Source: Ignavibacteriales bacterium (lineage in GTDB: Bacteria > Bacteroidota > Ignavibacteria > Ignavibacteriales > Melioribacteraceae). Taken from it: a stretch of DNA of 64,000 nucleotides. The stretch's first letter is position 1; the number at the start of each line of letters is the position of its first letter. The stretch lies in the NCBI GenBank assembly GCA_026390775.1, contig JAPLFF010000007.1:868001-932000 (forward strand), read 5' to 3'. Below are positions 25,656-34,192 of the stretch, one piece after another. Under the pieces are notes generated by a model. It searched no databases, was not told where the DNA came from, and saw nothing but the letters and a program-made list of their open reading frames with translations. Both the position numbers and the translations under genes were made by a program.

Positions 25656-25991
25656 TTAATTAAGTGCAGTAAGATGCGGATTAATTTTACTAACTAAATG
25701 AGATTTCGGAACTGCGCCGATTACAGTATCAACCATTTTTCCATTCTTGAAAATTCCTAAAGTGGGAATGCTTCTAATTCCATATTGTGCAGATATTCCA
25801 GAATTTTCATCTGTGTTTACTTTTACAACTTTTAATTTTCCGGCAAGATCGTTTGCAATTTCTTCTACTATCGGAGCTACCATTCTACATGGTCCGCACC
25901 ATGGCGCCCAGAAATCAACTAAAACCGGTGTATCAGATTGTAAAACTTCTTGTGCGAAATTGGAATCCGTTCCTTCTATTATATTCTTCAT
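25656..25991 (-). CDS. trxA: Thioredoxin
   Basis: A 111-residue thioredoxin with the active site WAPWCGPC (Cys at about 32 and 35), cis-proline region [10 protein letters not shown], and the buried Asp in LVDFWA. It reduces protein disulfides in the cytoplasm with thioredoxin reductase; there is no signal peptide. AAGGAG lies before the ATG. It is a normal-length protein with no oddities. Confidence 0.97.
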   Translation of the reverse strand: MKNIIEGTDSNFAQEVLQSDTPVLVDFWAPWCGPCRMVAPIVEEIANDLAGKLKVVKVNTDENSGISAQYGIRSIPTLGIFKNGKMVDTVIGAVPKSHLVSKINPHLTALN

Positions 25992-26132
25992 ATTATTCTC
26001 CTTAAAAAATTTTTGTGTTGATTTGATGCAGAGAATTTAGAAAGGATTCGGAGATACTAAGAAGAACAAGATCATGAGCAAGAGCACGATTTAAGATCTC
26101 ATACCCTTGCTCTTATTTTTAATCTTGATCTG

Positions 26133-28955
26133 TTACTTGGTTACAACTTTTCCGTCTTTATCTAATAATATAGGATCGCCGAGACCAAGTTCTTTCAACT
26201 TATCGAATTGTGTGGCTTTATCACCAACGATCAAATAAATCAATTTATCCGGATGAATTAATTTCTGTGCTAATTTTGTATGTTCTTCCGGTGTCATCTT
26301 TTGTACAATTGCTTCTCGTTGTTTTATGTAATCGAATGGAAGATTGTACATAACAACAGGCAGCAACATTCCGTTAAGCTGCATCAATGTTTCAAACCGT
26401 CCTGAATTGCTCTTTAATAAAGTACTCTTTACTAGATCCAGATCTTCTTTCGAAATTTCTTCAGTATACTTTTTAATTTCATCCCGGACAATCTGAGTAG
26501 ACTCGAATGTTGAATTAGACTGGACCGCAGAAGATGCAAGAAATTGTCCTGCATAAGTTGCACCGCTAAAACCCGAACGAGCTCCGTACGTAAAAGATTT
26601 TTTCTCACGCAAAATCATGTTCAATATTCCGTTGAAGTCACCACCAAGTCTATGATTTATTACAACAGCTTTATAATAATCCGGATTAGTGTAGCTTGGT
26701 CCTACATGTCCCGCAAAGACTTGTGATTGTTTTGCCTTCGGAACATCTACAAAATAAATACCCGGTTTCGCGGGAGTAAGACTTGTGACATTGGGAATTT
26801 TCACTTCTTTTGCATTCCAGTCTTTCAAACCATTGAACAATGCAACTGCTTTCTCTTGTGTTACATCTCCTACTATACTGATTTTACAAACTGAAGGTGA
26901 AAAATATTGTTCGTAGTATTTCTTCAAATCATCGAGAGTAATTTTACCGACTGATTTGATTGTTCCAGCGGATTCATTTGCTAAGATATTATCAGAACCG
27001 TAAACCAATTTACTGAACACACTTTGAGCAATAGATGCCGGAGAAGTTTCAGTTCTTTTTAGTCCTTCAATCGTCTGGCTTTTAGAAAGATCGAATTCTT
27101 TTTCATCCCAGCGTGGTTTGAACAACATTTCTTTTGCAAGAGCAAATGTTTCATTCAGTTTGCTTGCAAGACAACTTCCTGAAATTGTAATTGATTCACC
27201 TCCACCATTAACATTTATGTTTGCGCCTAAATCTTGTATTGCTTCTTGCAGTTCTACAGGTGTTTTCGTTTTAGTTCCTTGGTTCATTAATCGTGCTGTT
27301 AATGAACCAACTCCAATCAAATCCGGATTGTCAAGAAGCATTCCGCCTTTTAGAATAACTGAGAATTGAACCAGAGGTAATTCACTTTGTTTAATTCCGT
27401 AAACTGGAATTTCGTTAATGGTTTTATCTTTCCAAATTTTAGGAATATTTACAACTGGATCAGGACCTTTAACCGGTTCTTTAGTTCTATCAATCTTCGA
27501 AGGAATTGGAACATATGGAGCATTTACAATATCTTTTTTCTTAGTCCCTTGTTTCTCTATCGATTCTTCTTGAACCACCCACAATTTTGAATTAGGGGCA
27601 GCTAAATCTGCTTTACCTTTGGGAACGATGCTGGTGAGAAGATAATTCTGGCCTTTAATATATTTGTTGTAAACTCTCCATACGTCTTCTTTGGTAACAC
27701 TCATTCTATTTTTAAGATCGGTTGCTATATAATCCGGTGAACCGTTAAAAATATTATAATCGCCAAGACGCATTGCTTTACCCAAAACACTGGCGCTCTG
27801 ACTGTAAAAACCATATTCAATTCCAGCTTTCTGTCTTTCTACATCTTTATCTGTGAATCCTTCCTTTTCAAATCTTTGGAATGCTTCTTTAACTGCATCT
27901 TCTACATCTCCCAATTTTACTGTTGGGAAAGCAGTGATAGCAATATCAAACGTTCCCGCAATTTCGCTGCTGCTTTGGCGCGCGCTAACAGATGGTGCAA
28001 GTTTTTTCTCTTCTACAATTACTTTGTACAACGGTGATTTTTTACTTCCGGCAAATATGCGTCCGAAAAATTCAAGTGCATAAGCATCTTTATTAAATTC
28101 TTCAATCGTAGGATATTCCATTCCCAATCTAGGAGCGTTTGCAAGATTATCTTCACAGTATGATCTTATAGTTTCTTTCAGAGTAACCGGCATTTTCGGA
28201 AGCGGTGCTGGTGCGGGTCCGGATTTGATTTCAGCAAAATATTTATCAATCCATTTTTTTGTCTGAGTAACATTAATGTCTCCCGCAACAATCAGAGTTG
28301 CATTACTTGGCGCATAATATTTAGCATGGAAATCAATAACATCTTGAAGCGATGCTGTGGCAAGATCTTCCAATTCACCAATAACAGTATGTCCGTAAGG
28401 ATGTGTTGGCGGATACATTAACTTAGTGGACATATATTGACTTTGTGAATAATCTCTGTTATCGCCTTGCCGTTTTTCATTTTGGACAACGTTCTGCTGT
28501 GTAACAAATGTCTCTTGATTAACTTTGCTTAACAAGAAACCCATTCTATCTGATTCCATCCACAAAGCCATTTCAATTGCATTCTTCGGAATCACTTCAA
28601 AATAATTAGTTCTGTCTTCATTTGTTGAACCGTTTACATTTGATGCGCCAGCAGTCTGAAGTTTTTTGAACCATTGTCCTTGCGGAACGTCTTGCGACTC
28701 GTTGAATCTCAAGTGTTCGAACAAATGAGCAAATCCTGTTTTGCCTTGAACTTCTCTTGCAGAACCAACATGATAAACTACATAAACTGCAGCGATCGGA
28801 TCTGATTTGTCAACATGTAGAATTACATTCATCCCGTTAGAAAGTTTGTACTTTTCATACGGAATCTTGAATTCCTTTTTCTTTTCTCCGCCAAATATTG
28901 TTATGCTAAAGCAGAGCATAAGAGCAATAAAAATAAATGATCGTTTGTGTTTCAT
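26133..28955 (-). CDS. Exported M16 family zinc peptidase, two-domain fusion
   Basis: A 940-residue exported protein (signal peptide about 1-22) with two M16 halves in one chain. The first half carries the zinc site HLFEH (about residues 77-81) within TGFAHLFEHLRF, and the downstream Glu region NVVQNEKRQGDNR. The second half (about 470-940) lacks the HxxEH, as usual, and forms the inactive lobe, with the glycine-rich LMNQGTKTKTPVELQE and ARSGFSGATYAGQF. The fused form resembles periplasmic peptidases that clear peptides, including signal-peptide debris. GGAGG precedes the ATG. A paralogue with the same opening is cut by the window start. Confidence 0.93.
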   Translation of the reverse strand: MKHKRSFIFIALMLCFSITIFGGEKKKEFKIPYEKYKLSNGMNVILHVDKSDPIAAVYVVYHVGSAREVQGKTGFAHLFEHLRFNESQDVPQGQWFKKLQTAGASNVNGSTNEDRTNYFEVIPKNAIEMALWMESDRMGFLLSKVNQETFVTQQNVVQNEKRQGDNRDYSQSQYMSTKLMYPPTHPYGHTVIGELEDLATASLQDVIDFHAKYYAPSNATLIVAGDINVTQTKKWIDKYFAEIKSGPAPAPLPKMPVTLKETIRSYCEDNLANAPRLGMEYPTIEEFNKDAYALEFFGRIFAGSKKSPLYKVIVEEKKLAPSVSARQSSSEIAGTFDIAITAFPTVKLGDVEDAVKEAFQRFEKEGFTDKDVERQKAGIEYGFYSQSASVLGKAMRLGDYNIFNGSPDYIATDLKNRMSVTKEDVWRVYNKYIKGQNYLLTSIVPKGKADLAAPNSKLWVVQEESIEKQGTKKKDIVNAPYVPIPSKIDRTKEPVKGPDPVVNIPKIWKDKTINEIPVYGIKQSELPLVQFSVILKGGMLLDNPDLIGVGSLTARLMNQGTKTKTPVELQEAIQDLGANINVNGGGESITISGSCLASKLNETFALAKEMLFKPRWDEKEFDLSKSQTIEGLKRTETSPASIAQSVFSKLVYGSDNILANESAGTIKSVGKITLDDLKKYYEQYFSPSVCKISIVGDVTQEKAVALFNGLKDWNAKEVKIPNVTSLTPAKPGIYFVDVPKAKQSQVFAGHVGPSYTNPDYYKAVVINHRLGGDFNGILNMILREKKSFTYGARSGFSGATYAGQFLASSAVQSNSTFESTQIVRDEIKKYTEEISKEDLDLVKSTLLKSNSGRFETLMQLNGMLLPVVMYNLPFDYIKQREAIVQKMTPEEHTKLAQKLIHPDKLIYLIVGDKATQFDKLKELGLGDPILLDKDGKVVTK

Positions 28956-29107
28956 TATTCCTCCAAGGAATTATTTGTTGTCTGTGTTTTTATCTGAAAA
29001 GATATTGCTGCGGTCATAAAGAGAGAGTTGTTTGTTTTCTATTTAACAATTTAGTTTTTTTTAACTATCAAAAGAGGGGGATTTATGTTGTTAACATTTT
29101 TTAACAA

Positions 29108-29875
29108 TTAAGACGGATTTAACAAATCAATAATGTCTTGATGAATCTTTCCCGCAGTTGCAACAATACTGTTTCCTTTCAGCGGATCGTTTCCGTGATA
29201 ATCAGTAATTGTTCCACCCGCACCGCGGATAATTGGAATAAGTGCGAATAGATCCCACGGATTCATAATCGGATCAATCATAATATCGGCATACCCAGTT
29301 GCAACAAGATAGTAACCGTAACAATCGCCCCATTGGCGATAGAGTTTTACTTTGTGAACCAGTTCATCAAATTTTATAATGTTCTGATACTTCTCAATGT
29401 TAAGTTGATCAGTCGTAAGCAAAACCGCTTCAGAAAGATTATTGCACTCTCTCACGTAAACTTGCTTTCCGTTTAATTCTGTTGCGTGATTATCTCCAAT
29501 TAAAAATTCATTGAGTATCGGTTGATTTATAACGCCCAGAATCGGTTCACCGTTTTTAAGTAGTGCGATCAGAGTTCCAAACGTAACAGTCCCGCATATA
29601 AAACTTTTCGTTCCGTCAATCGGATCTAAAACCCATTTGTATCCCGCGTTCGGATTATGTTCACCAAATTCCTCGCCGAGTATTCCGTGATTTGGAAATT
29701 TTTTCATAATCGCCTCGCGCATAAACTCTTCTGCTTTTTTATCAGCGATTGTTACGGGCGATTGATCGGGCTTGTTCTCAACGGTTATTCCGGTTCGCCA
29801 GTAGTGTTTAATGATCTTTCCGCTTTCATCAGCAAGCCATTTACAGAAATGCCGTAACTCATTTAACTCTTGCAT
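29108..29875 (-). CDS. hisN: Inositol monophosphatase-family phosphatase (HisN-like)
   Basis: A 255-residue Mg-dependent phosphatase. Metal sites are intact: GEEFGE (about 67), DPIDGTKSF (about 83), and NPWDLFALIPIIRGAGG near the C-terminus (about 210). The wording around WVLDPIDGTKSFICG and GDCYGYYLVATGYADIMID best matches histidinol-phosphatase of the HisN type, used in histidine synthesis, but inositol monophosphatase or a nucleotide phosphatase is possible. No histidine genes lie nearby. Confidence 0.85.
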   Translation of the reverse strand: MQELNELRHFCKWLADESGKIIKHYWRTGITVENKPDQSPVTIADKKAEEFMREAIMKKFPNHGILGEEFGEHNPNAGYKWVLDPIDGTKSFICGTVTFGTLIALLKNGEPILGVINQPILNEFLIGDNHATELNGKQVYVRECNNLSEAVLLTTDQLNIEKYQNIIKFDELVHKVKLYRQWGDCYGYYLVATGYADIMIDPIMNPWDLFALIPIIRGAGGTITDYHGNDPLKGNSIVATAGKIHQDIIDLLNPS

Positions 29876-29960
29876 ATCGTCACCATAATTTAATTGAGCA
29901 ACTATTTCAAATATATTCGTTTAACAATTCGTTCACAAAAGTTATATTTTCGTATCATCA

Positions 29961-30923
29961 ATGAGTTTAGTTAAAGCAAATAGCGAAAGTATTCAGCAAG
30001 CGGCAGAAATTATTAAACGCGGCGGACTTGTTGCATTTCCTACTGAAACCGTTTACGGTTTAGGCGCCGATGGATTAAATCCGATCGCAGTTGCAAAAAT
30101 ATTTGAGGTGAAGAAACGCCCTTCATTCAATCCTCTGATACTCCATATTGCCGATAAAGATTCACTTGAAAAATTCTCTCCTATTAAAAATGAAAAAATT
30201 GATCTGTTGATTGAAAAATTTTGGCCCGGACCCCTAACATTGGTTTTACCAAAAACAGAAATCGTTCCGGATATAGTTACATCGGGAAATCCAACAGTAG
30301 CAGTAAGAATGCCGAATCATCCAATAGCTCTTCAATTAATTGAATCATGCGGAACACCAATCGCCGCACCAAGTGCAAACAAATTTGGTCATCTAAGTCC
30401 AACCGAAGCAAAACATGTTGAGAAATATCTCGGTGATAAAGTTGATATGATTCTTGATGGAGGAAAAAGTTCTATCGGTGTTGAATCAACTATAATTCAA
30501 TTTTATGAAAATGAGTTTTATCTTTTACGTCCGGGCGGTTTATCCAAAGAGGAAATTGAAAATGAAATTGGAAAAATAAAAACCAGAAAGGTTGATATAA
30601 ACAAACCAACAGCACCAGGACAACTTCCTTTTCATTATTCACCGCAAACTCCTTTAAAGTTTTTCAATAAGAAATTTCTTGATAAAAATAAAAAAATCGG
30701 TGCCCTTTTCTTCAAAGAGAATAAAATTGATTTCCCGTTTGTTGATGTAAAGCTTCTTTCTATGGCGGGAGATTTAAGAGAAGCTGCTGCAAATCTTTTT
30801 TCACATCTTCACGAACTCGAAAAAAGTAATCTTGATTTGATTCTAGTTGAACCAGTTGAAGAAAAAGGTTTAGGAAGAGCAATAATGGACCGGTTGAGAA
30901 AGGCAGCGAATAAACTTAAGTAA
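29961..30923 (+). CDS. tsaC: Threonylcarbamoyl-AMP synthase, Sua5/YwlC type
   Basis: A 320-residue enzyme making threonylcarbamoyl-AMP for the t6A37 tRNA modification. The YrdC domain covers about 1-200 with GGLVAFPTETVYGLGAD and the KRPSFNPL loop, and APSANKFGHLSP. A C-terminal Sua5 domain (about 215-320; TAPGQLPFHYSPQTPLKF) makes it the longer bacterial/archaeal form. Its promoter lies in the 85 nt separating it from the divergent phosphatase gene. The partner genes tsaB/D/E are not present here. Confidence 0.94.
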   Translation: MSLVKANSESIQQAAEIIKRGGLVAFPTETVYGLGADGLNPIAVAKIFEVKKRPSFNPLILHIADKDSLEKFSPIKNEKIDLLIEKFWPGPLTLVLPKTEIVPDIVTSGNPTVAVRMPNHPIALQLIESCGTPIAAPSANKFGHLSPTEAKHVEKYLGDKVDMILDGGKSSIGVESTIIQFYENEFYLLRPGGLSKEEIENEIGKIKTRKVDINKPTAPGQLPFHYSPQTPLKFFNKKFLDKNKKIGALFFKENKIDFPFVDVKLLSMAGDLREAAANLFSHLHELEKSNLDLILVEPVEEKGLGRAIMDRLRKAANKLK

Positions 30924-31091
30924 TTACATTTAGATTGACTGCACTAAGTAAAAACTTGGATATTCACTAATGAAATAGTAGGAGAATAATTTGGAGATGA
31001 AACGTTCTTTTCTCTATGCTTGTTAAAATATTAACAATACGACAGAAATAGTTAAAAAAGAGATTATTCCCCAGAAACAGAATATTCAAGA

Positions 31092-32744
31092 TTGGCTAAT
31101 TTTATCTACATTCTGTCTGAAACGATTTTTATATTTCAATTAGGTTTATTATATACTATACAGATGAGCGATAACATCAAAATAGAAAGACATAAAACAT
31201 TTGAGAGACTGAATGAAAAAGCTCGGTCTATGGAAGAATTAAAATTAGCTCTCTATGCTTTAAACTCTATCAGCGAATGCATTTCAATTACAGATTTAAA
31301 TGAAAAGATACTTTACGTTAACGATGCATTTTTAAAAACATATGGATATAGTCTTTCCGAGCTGGTAGGACAATCTATTACAATTATACGTTCAGACAAA
31401 AACGACCTTCAGACTATCAGCCAAATTCATCCATCAACTATCAAGCAAGGTTGGCGCGGTAAATTATGGAATAAGCGAAAAGATAACACGGAATTTCTTA
31501 TTGAATTATATACAACCACAGCCCGCGATGAAAATGGAGATCTGGTAGCTCGTGTTGGAGTAGCGCGAGATTTAACTGAAGAGATAAAATCTGAGAATAT
31601 TCTTCGTGAAGCTCAGATTAGATTTAAGGAACTATTTACAGAATTGAAAGATGCTGTCTATGAAAGCAACCCAGAAGGAAAATTTATTGCTTTAAATCCC
31701 GCCGGAATGGAGATGTTTGGTGTTTCATCAATAGATAATGATGAACTGAAAAATCTGGATATAGGAAAAATATTTTATTTGGATGAAAGAGAAAGAAATA
31801 AATTTAAGCAAGAACTTGAAAAGAACGGCTTTGTAAAAGACTATGAAATAAATATTCGAAGGCTGAATGGAACTGTTGCTACAGTTCATGAAACTTCACT
31901 TGCGATAAAAGACAGCAGCGGCAAAATAATAGCATATAGAGGAATACTTCGGGATATAACTGAACAAAAAAAGAGCGAGGGTAAGTTAAAGCAATTAATT
32001 GAACGTTTGGAATATATAAATAATCAGTTAAAAATTTCTGAAGAAGAACTAAAGAACGCCAACGCCTCTAAAGATAAATTCTTTTCTATTATAGCACATG
32101 ATCTGAGAAGTCCGTTTAGCTCTCTTTTAAGTTTTTCGGAATTTCTCGTTGACGATATTGATGAACTTCCGAAAGAAGATATTAAATCATTCGCGGAAAA
32201 AATCCACGAATCAGCAAAAAACGTTTTTACTCTTCTTGAAAATCTTCTTCAATGGTCCAAAATCCAATCCGGTAAAATCCCGTATCAGCCATCAAACTTT
32301 AATATTTCGTTTAAGATAAATCAGATTATCTCACTTCTTACAGATAATGCAACGAACAAAAAAATTCATCTCGTAAATGAAGTTTCACCGAATGTAGTTG
32401 TCTTTGCCGATGAAGACATGATTTCTTCAGTTATTCAGAATCTGCTTTCAAATGCTATAAAATTTACAAATGAATCAGGTTCCGTTCTTTTCCGTTCGCT
32501 TATCAAAGCAAGCTCTGTAGATATTTCAGTTACAGATACAGGTGTAGGCATTAAAGAAGAAGATCTGCCGAAACTTCTTCGAATAGATGTTCATCATACT
32601 ACATACGGAACTAAAGATGAAAAAGGAAGCGGACTTGGATTAATTATCTGCAAAGAAATGATAGAACGAAACCGCGGCAAGATCCATGTTGAGAGCAAAG
32701 TTGGAGTGGGTACAACATTTACATTTACACTTCCAAAAGCTTAA
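31092..32744 (+). CDS. PAS-domain sensor histidine kinase (orphan)
   Basis: A 550-residue cytoplasmic kinase. Two PAS domains (about 60-165 with YVNDAFLKTYGYSLSELVGQ; about 175-295 with FIALNPAGMEMFGVSS and a PAC tail YRGILRDITEQKK) precede a HisKA helix pair with FFSIIAHDLRSPFSS (phospho-His about 337), then the HATPase domain: NLLSNAIKFTN, DTGVGI, GSGLGLIICK. The frame opens at a TTG (31092); a more natural start is the ATG at 31164 (MSDNIKIERH). No transmembrane segment and no adjacent response regulator, so the signal is probably cytoplasmic or diffusible (inference). Confidence 0.9.
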   Translation: MANFIYILSETIFIFQLGLLYTIQMSDNIKIERHKTFERLNEKARSMEELKLALYALNSISECISITDLNEKILYVNDAFLKTYGYSLSELVGQSITIIRSDKNDLQTISQIHPSTIKQGWRGKLWNKRKDNTEFLIELYTTTARDENGDLVARVGVARDLTEEIKSENILREAQIRFKELFTELKDAVYESNPEGKFIALNPAGMEMFGVSSIDNDELKNLDIGKIFYLDERERNKFKQELEKNGFVKDYEINIRRLNGTVATVHETSLAIKDSSGKIIAYRGILRDITEQKKSEGKLKQLIERLEYINNQLKISEEELKNANASKDKFFSIIAHDLRSPFSSLLSFSEFLVDDIDELPKEDIKSFAEKIHESAKNVFTLLENLLQWSKIQSGKIPYQPSNFNISFKINQIISLLTDNATNKKIHLVNEVSPNVVVFADEDMISSVIQNLLSNAIKFTNESGSVLFRSLIKASSVDISVTDTGVGIKEEDLPKLLRIDVHHTTYGTKDEKGSGLGLIICKEMIERNRGKIHVESKVGVGTTFTFTLPKA

Positions 32745-32818
32745 TCAGGTGAAAGTTACTTAGCATTAGGAATATTTCCATAAAGTTAAACGATTTGTTC
32801 TTATCGGAGAAATAATTT

Positions 32819-34009
32819 ATGTCAAAAGAAATGATTCTTGAAAAAATTGATCAAGCAGCAAAAATATTAAACGAAAAAAATATTGATATGTGGATGACAT
32901 ACGTCCGTGAAACCGGAAACATGAAAGATCCTATGATGGATATGATGGTTGGAACAGGAGCGACATGGCAATCTGCTTTTATTATAACAAAGAGCGGAGA
33001 CACACACGCTGTAATCGGATCGCTTGAATTAGAAAACATGAAAACTGTGGGGACATATAAAAATATTCACAGCTATCTAAAATCTGTAAAAGAAAAACTA
33101 ATCGAAGTATTAGATTCCATAAAACCGACAAAGATCGCCATTAATTATTCGCACAACTCATCACTTGCAGACGGGTTAACGCATGGGTTATATCTTGAAT
33201 TAATGGATCTCTTAAAAGACACAAAATACGTTAACGCGTTTATCTCATCAGAAGAAATTATTGCTTCATTAAAAGGAAGAAAATCTGCAGGCGAACTTGC
33301 AAACATGAAAGAAGCAATTAAAGAAACTTTGAAGATCTTTGATGAAGTAACAAAGTTTCTAAAACCAGGAATAACAGAAAAGCAAGTTGCACAATTCGTT
33401 CTCGATCTCTGCAATAAAAAAGGATTAGAACTTTCCTGGGATGTAGAACATTGTCCGGCTGTATTTTCCGGACCAAATACTGCGGGCGCACATTCGGGAC
33501 CAACAAACCGTGTTGTAGAAACCGGTCATGTTGTGAATATGGATTTTGGTGTTAAGTATAATGGTTACTGTTCCGATCTTCAGAGAACATGGTACATTTG
33601 CTTTCCGCATGAAGATAAAGCTCCGGCAGATGTTCAGCGCGGTTTTGATGTTATTAAGGAATCAATCACAAGAGCAGCTAACGAATTGAAGCCCGGTAAA
33701 AAAGGTTGGGAGATAGATGAGATAGCACGCAATTTTATTCAAATAAAAGGTTACGAAGAATATCCGCACGGACTTGGTCATCAAGTTGGTAGATTTGCAC
33801 ACGACGGTGGCGCATTGCTAGGACCTAAATGGGAACGATATGGAAATCTACCAATGCTAGAAGTTGAAGAAGGAAATGTTTTTACAATAGAACCAAGATT
33901 AACAATTCCAAACTACGGCATTGCTACAATTGAAGAAGAAGTTTTAATAACAAAAGATGGCTGTGAATTCCTTTCCGAAAGACAGAATGAAATTTATCTA
34001 ATAAAATAA
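32819..34009 (+). CDS. M24 family aminopeptidase (Xaa-Pro peptidase-like)
   Basis: A 396-residue metallopeptidase. The pita-bread domain (about 150-396) has metal ligands in VVNMDFGVKYNGYCSDLQRTW (two Asp), the His of GYEEYPHGLGHQVG, and the two Glu of VFTIEPRLTIP and TIEEEVLI. The N-terminal half (about 1-145) is the creatinase/prolidase-like domain. Likely removes the N-terminal residue before proline from peptides in the cytoplasm; dipeptidase activity is also possible. The HCPAVFSGPNTAGAHSGP sequence is as in the Xaa-Pro group. Confidence 0.92.
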   Translation: MSKEMILEKIDQAAKILNEKNIDMWMTYVRETGNMKDPMMDMMVGTGATWQSAFIITKSGDTHAVIGSLELENMKTVGTYKNIHSYLKSVKEKLIEVLDSIKPTKIAINYSHNSSLADGLTHGLYLELMDLLKDTKYVNAFISSEEIIASLKGRKSAGELANMKEAIKETLKIFDEVTKFLKPGITEKQVAQFVLDLCNKKGLELSWDVEHCPAVFSGPNTAGAHSGPTNRVVETGHVVNMDFGVKYNGYCSDLQRTWYICFPHEDKAPADVQRGFDVIKESITRAANELKPGKKGWEIDEIARNFIQIKGYEEYPHGLGHQVGRFAHDGGALLGPKWERYGNLPMLEVEEGNVFTIEPRLTIPNYGIATIEEEVLITKDGCEFLSERQNEIYLIK

Positions 34010-34025
34010 ATTCTGTTGTTTTTAT

Positions 34026-34050
34026 TCCTCCTCTCAATCCGAGAGGAGGA
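34026..34050 (+). terminator. Hairpin terminator after the M24 gene
   Basis: TCCTCCTCTC (34026-34035) and GAGAGGAGGA (34041-34050) form a perfect 10-bp stem with a 5-nt loop, then a T-rich TTCTATTAT. Similar CCTCCTC palindromes occur after the next gene, so it may double as a repeat element. Confidence 0.7.
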
Positions 34051-34192
34051 TTCTATTATCTCGTTTTATATCACTTCTATAAAATTTCTATTGCACTCAA
34101 GGGAATAATAAATTACTTTAATAACGGATACGTCATCTTTTATTGTTTCCGTTTCCTCTTTATTGAAAAAATAAATAACCTAGGAGAGACCG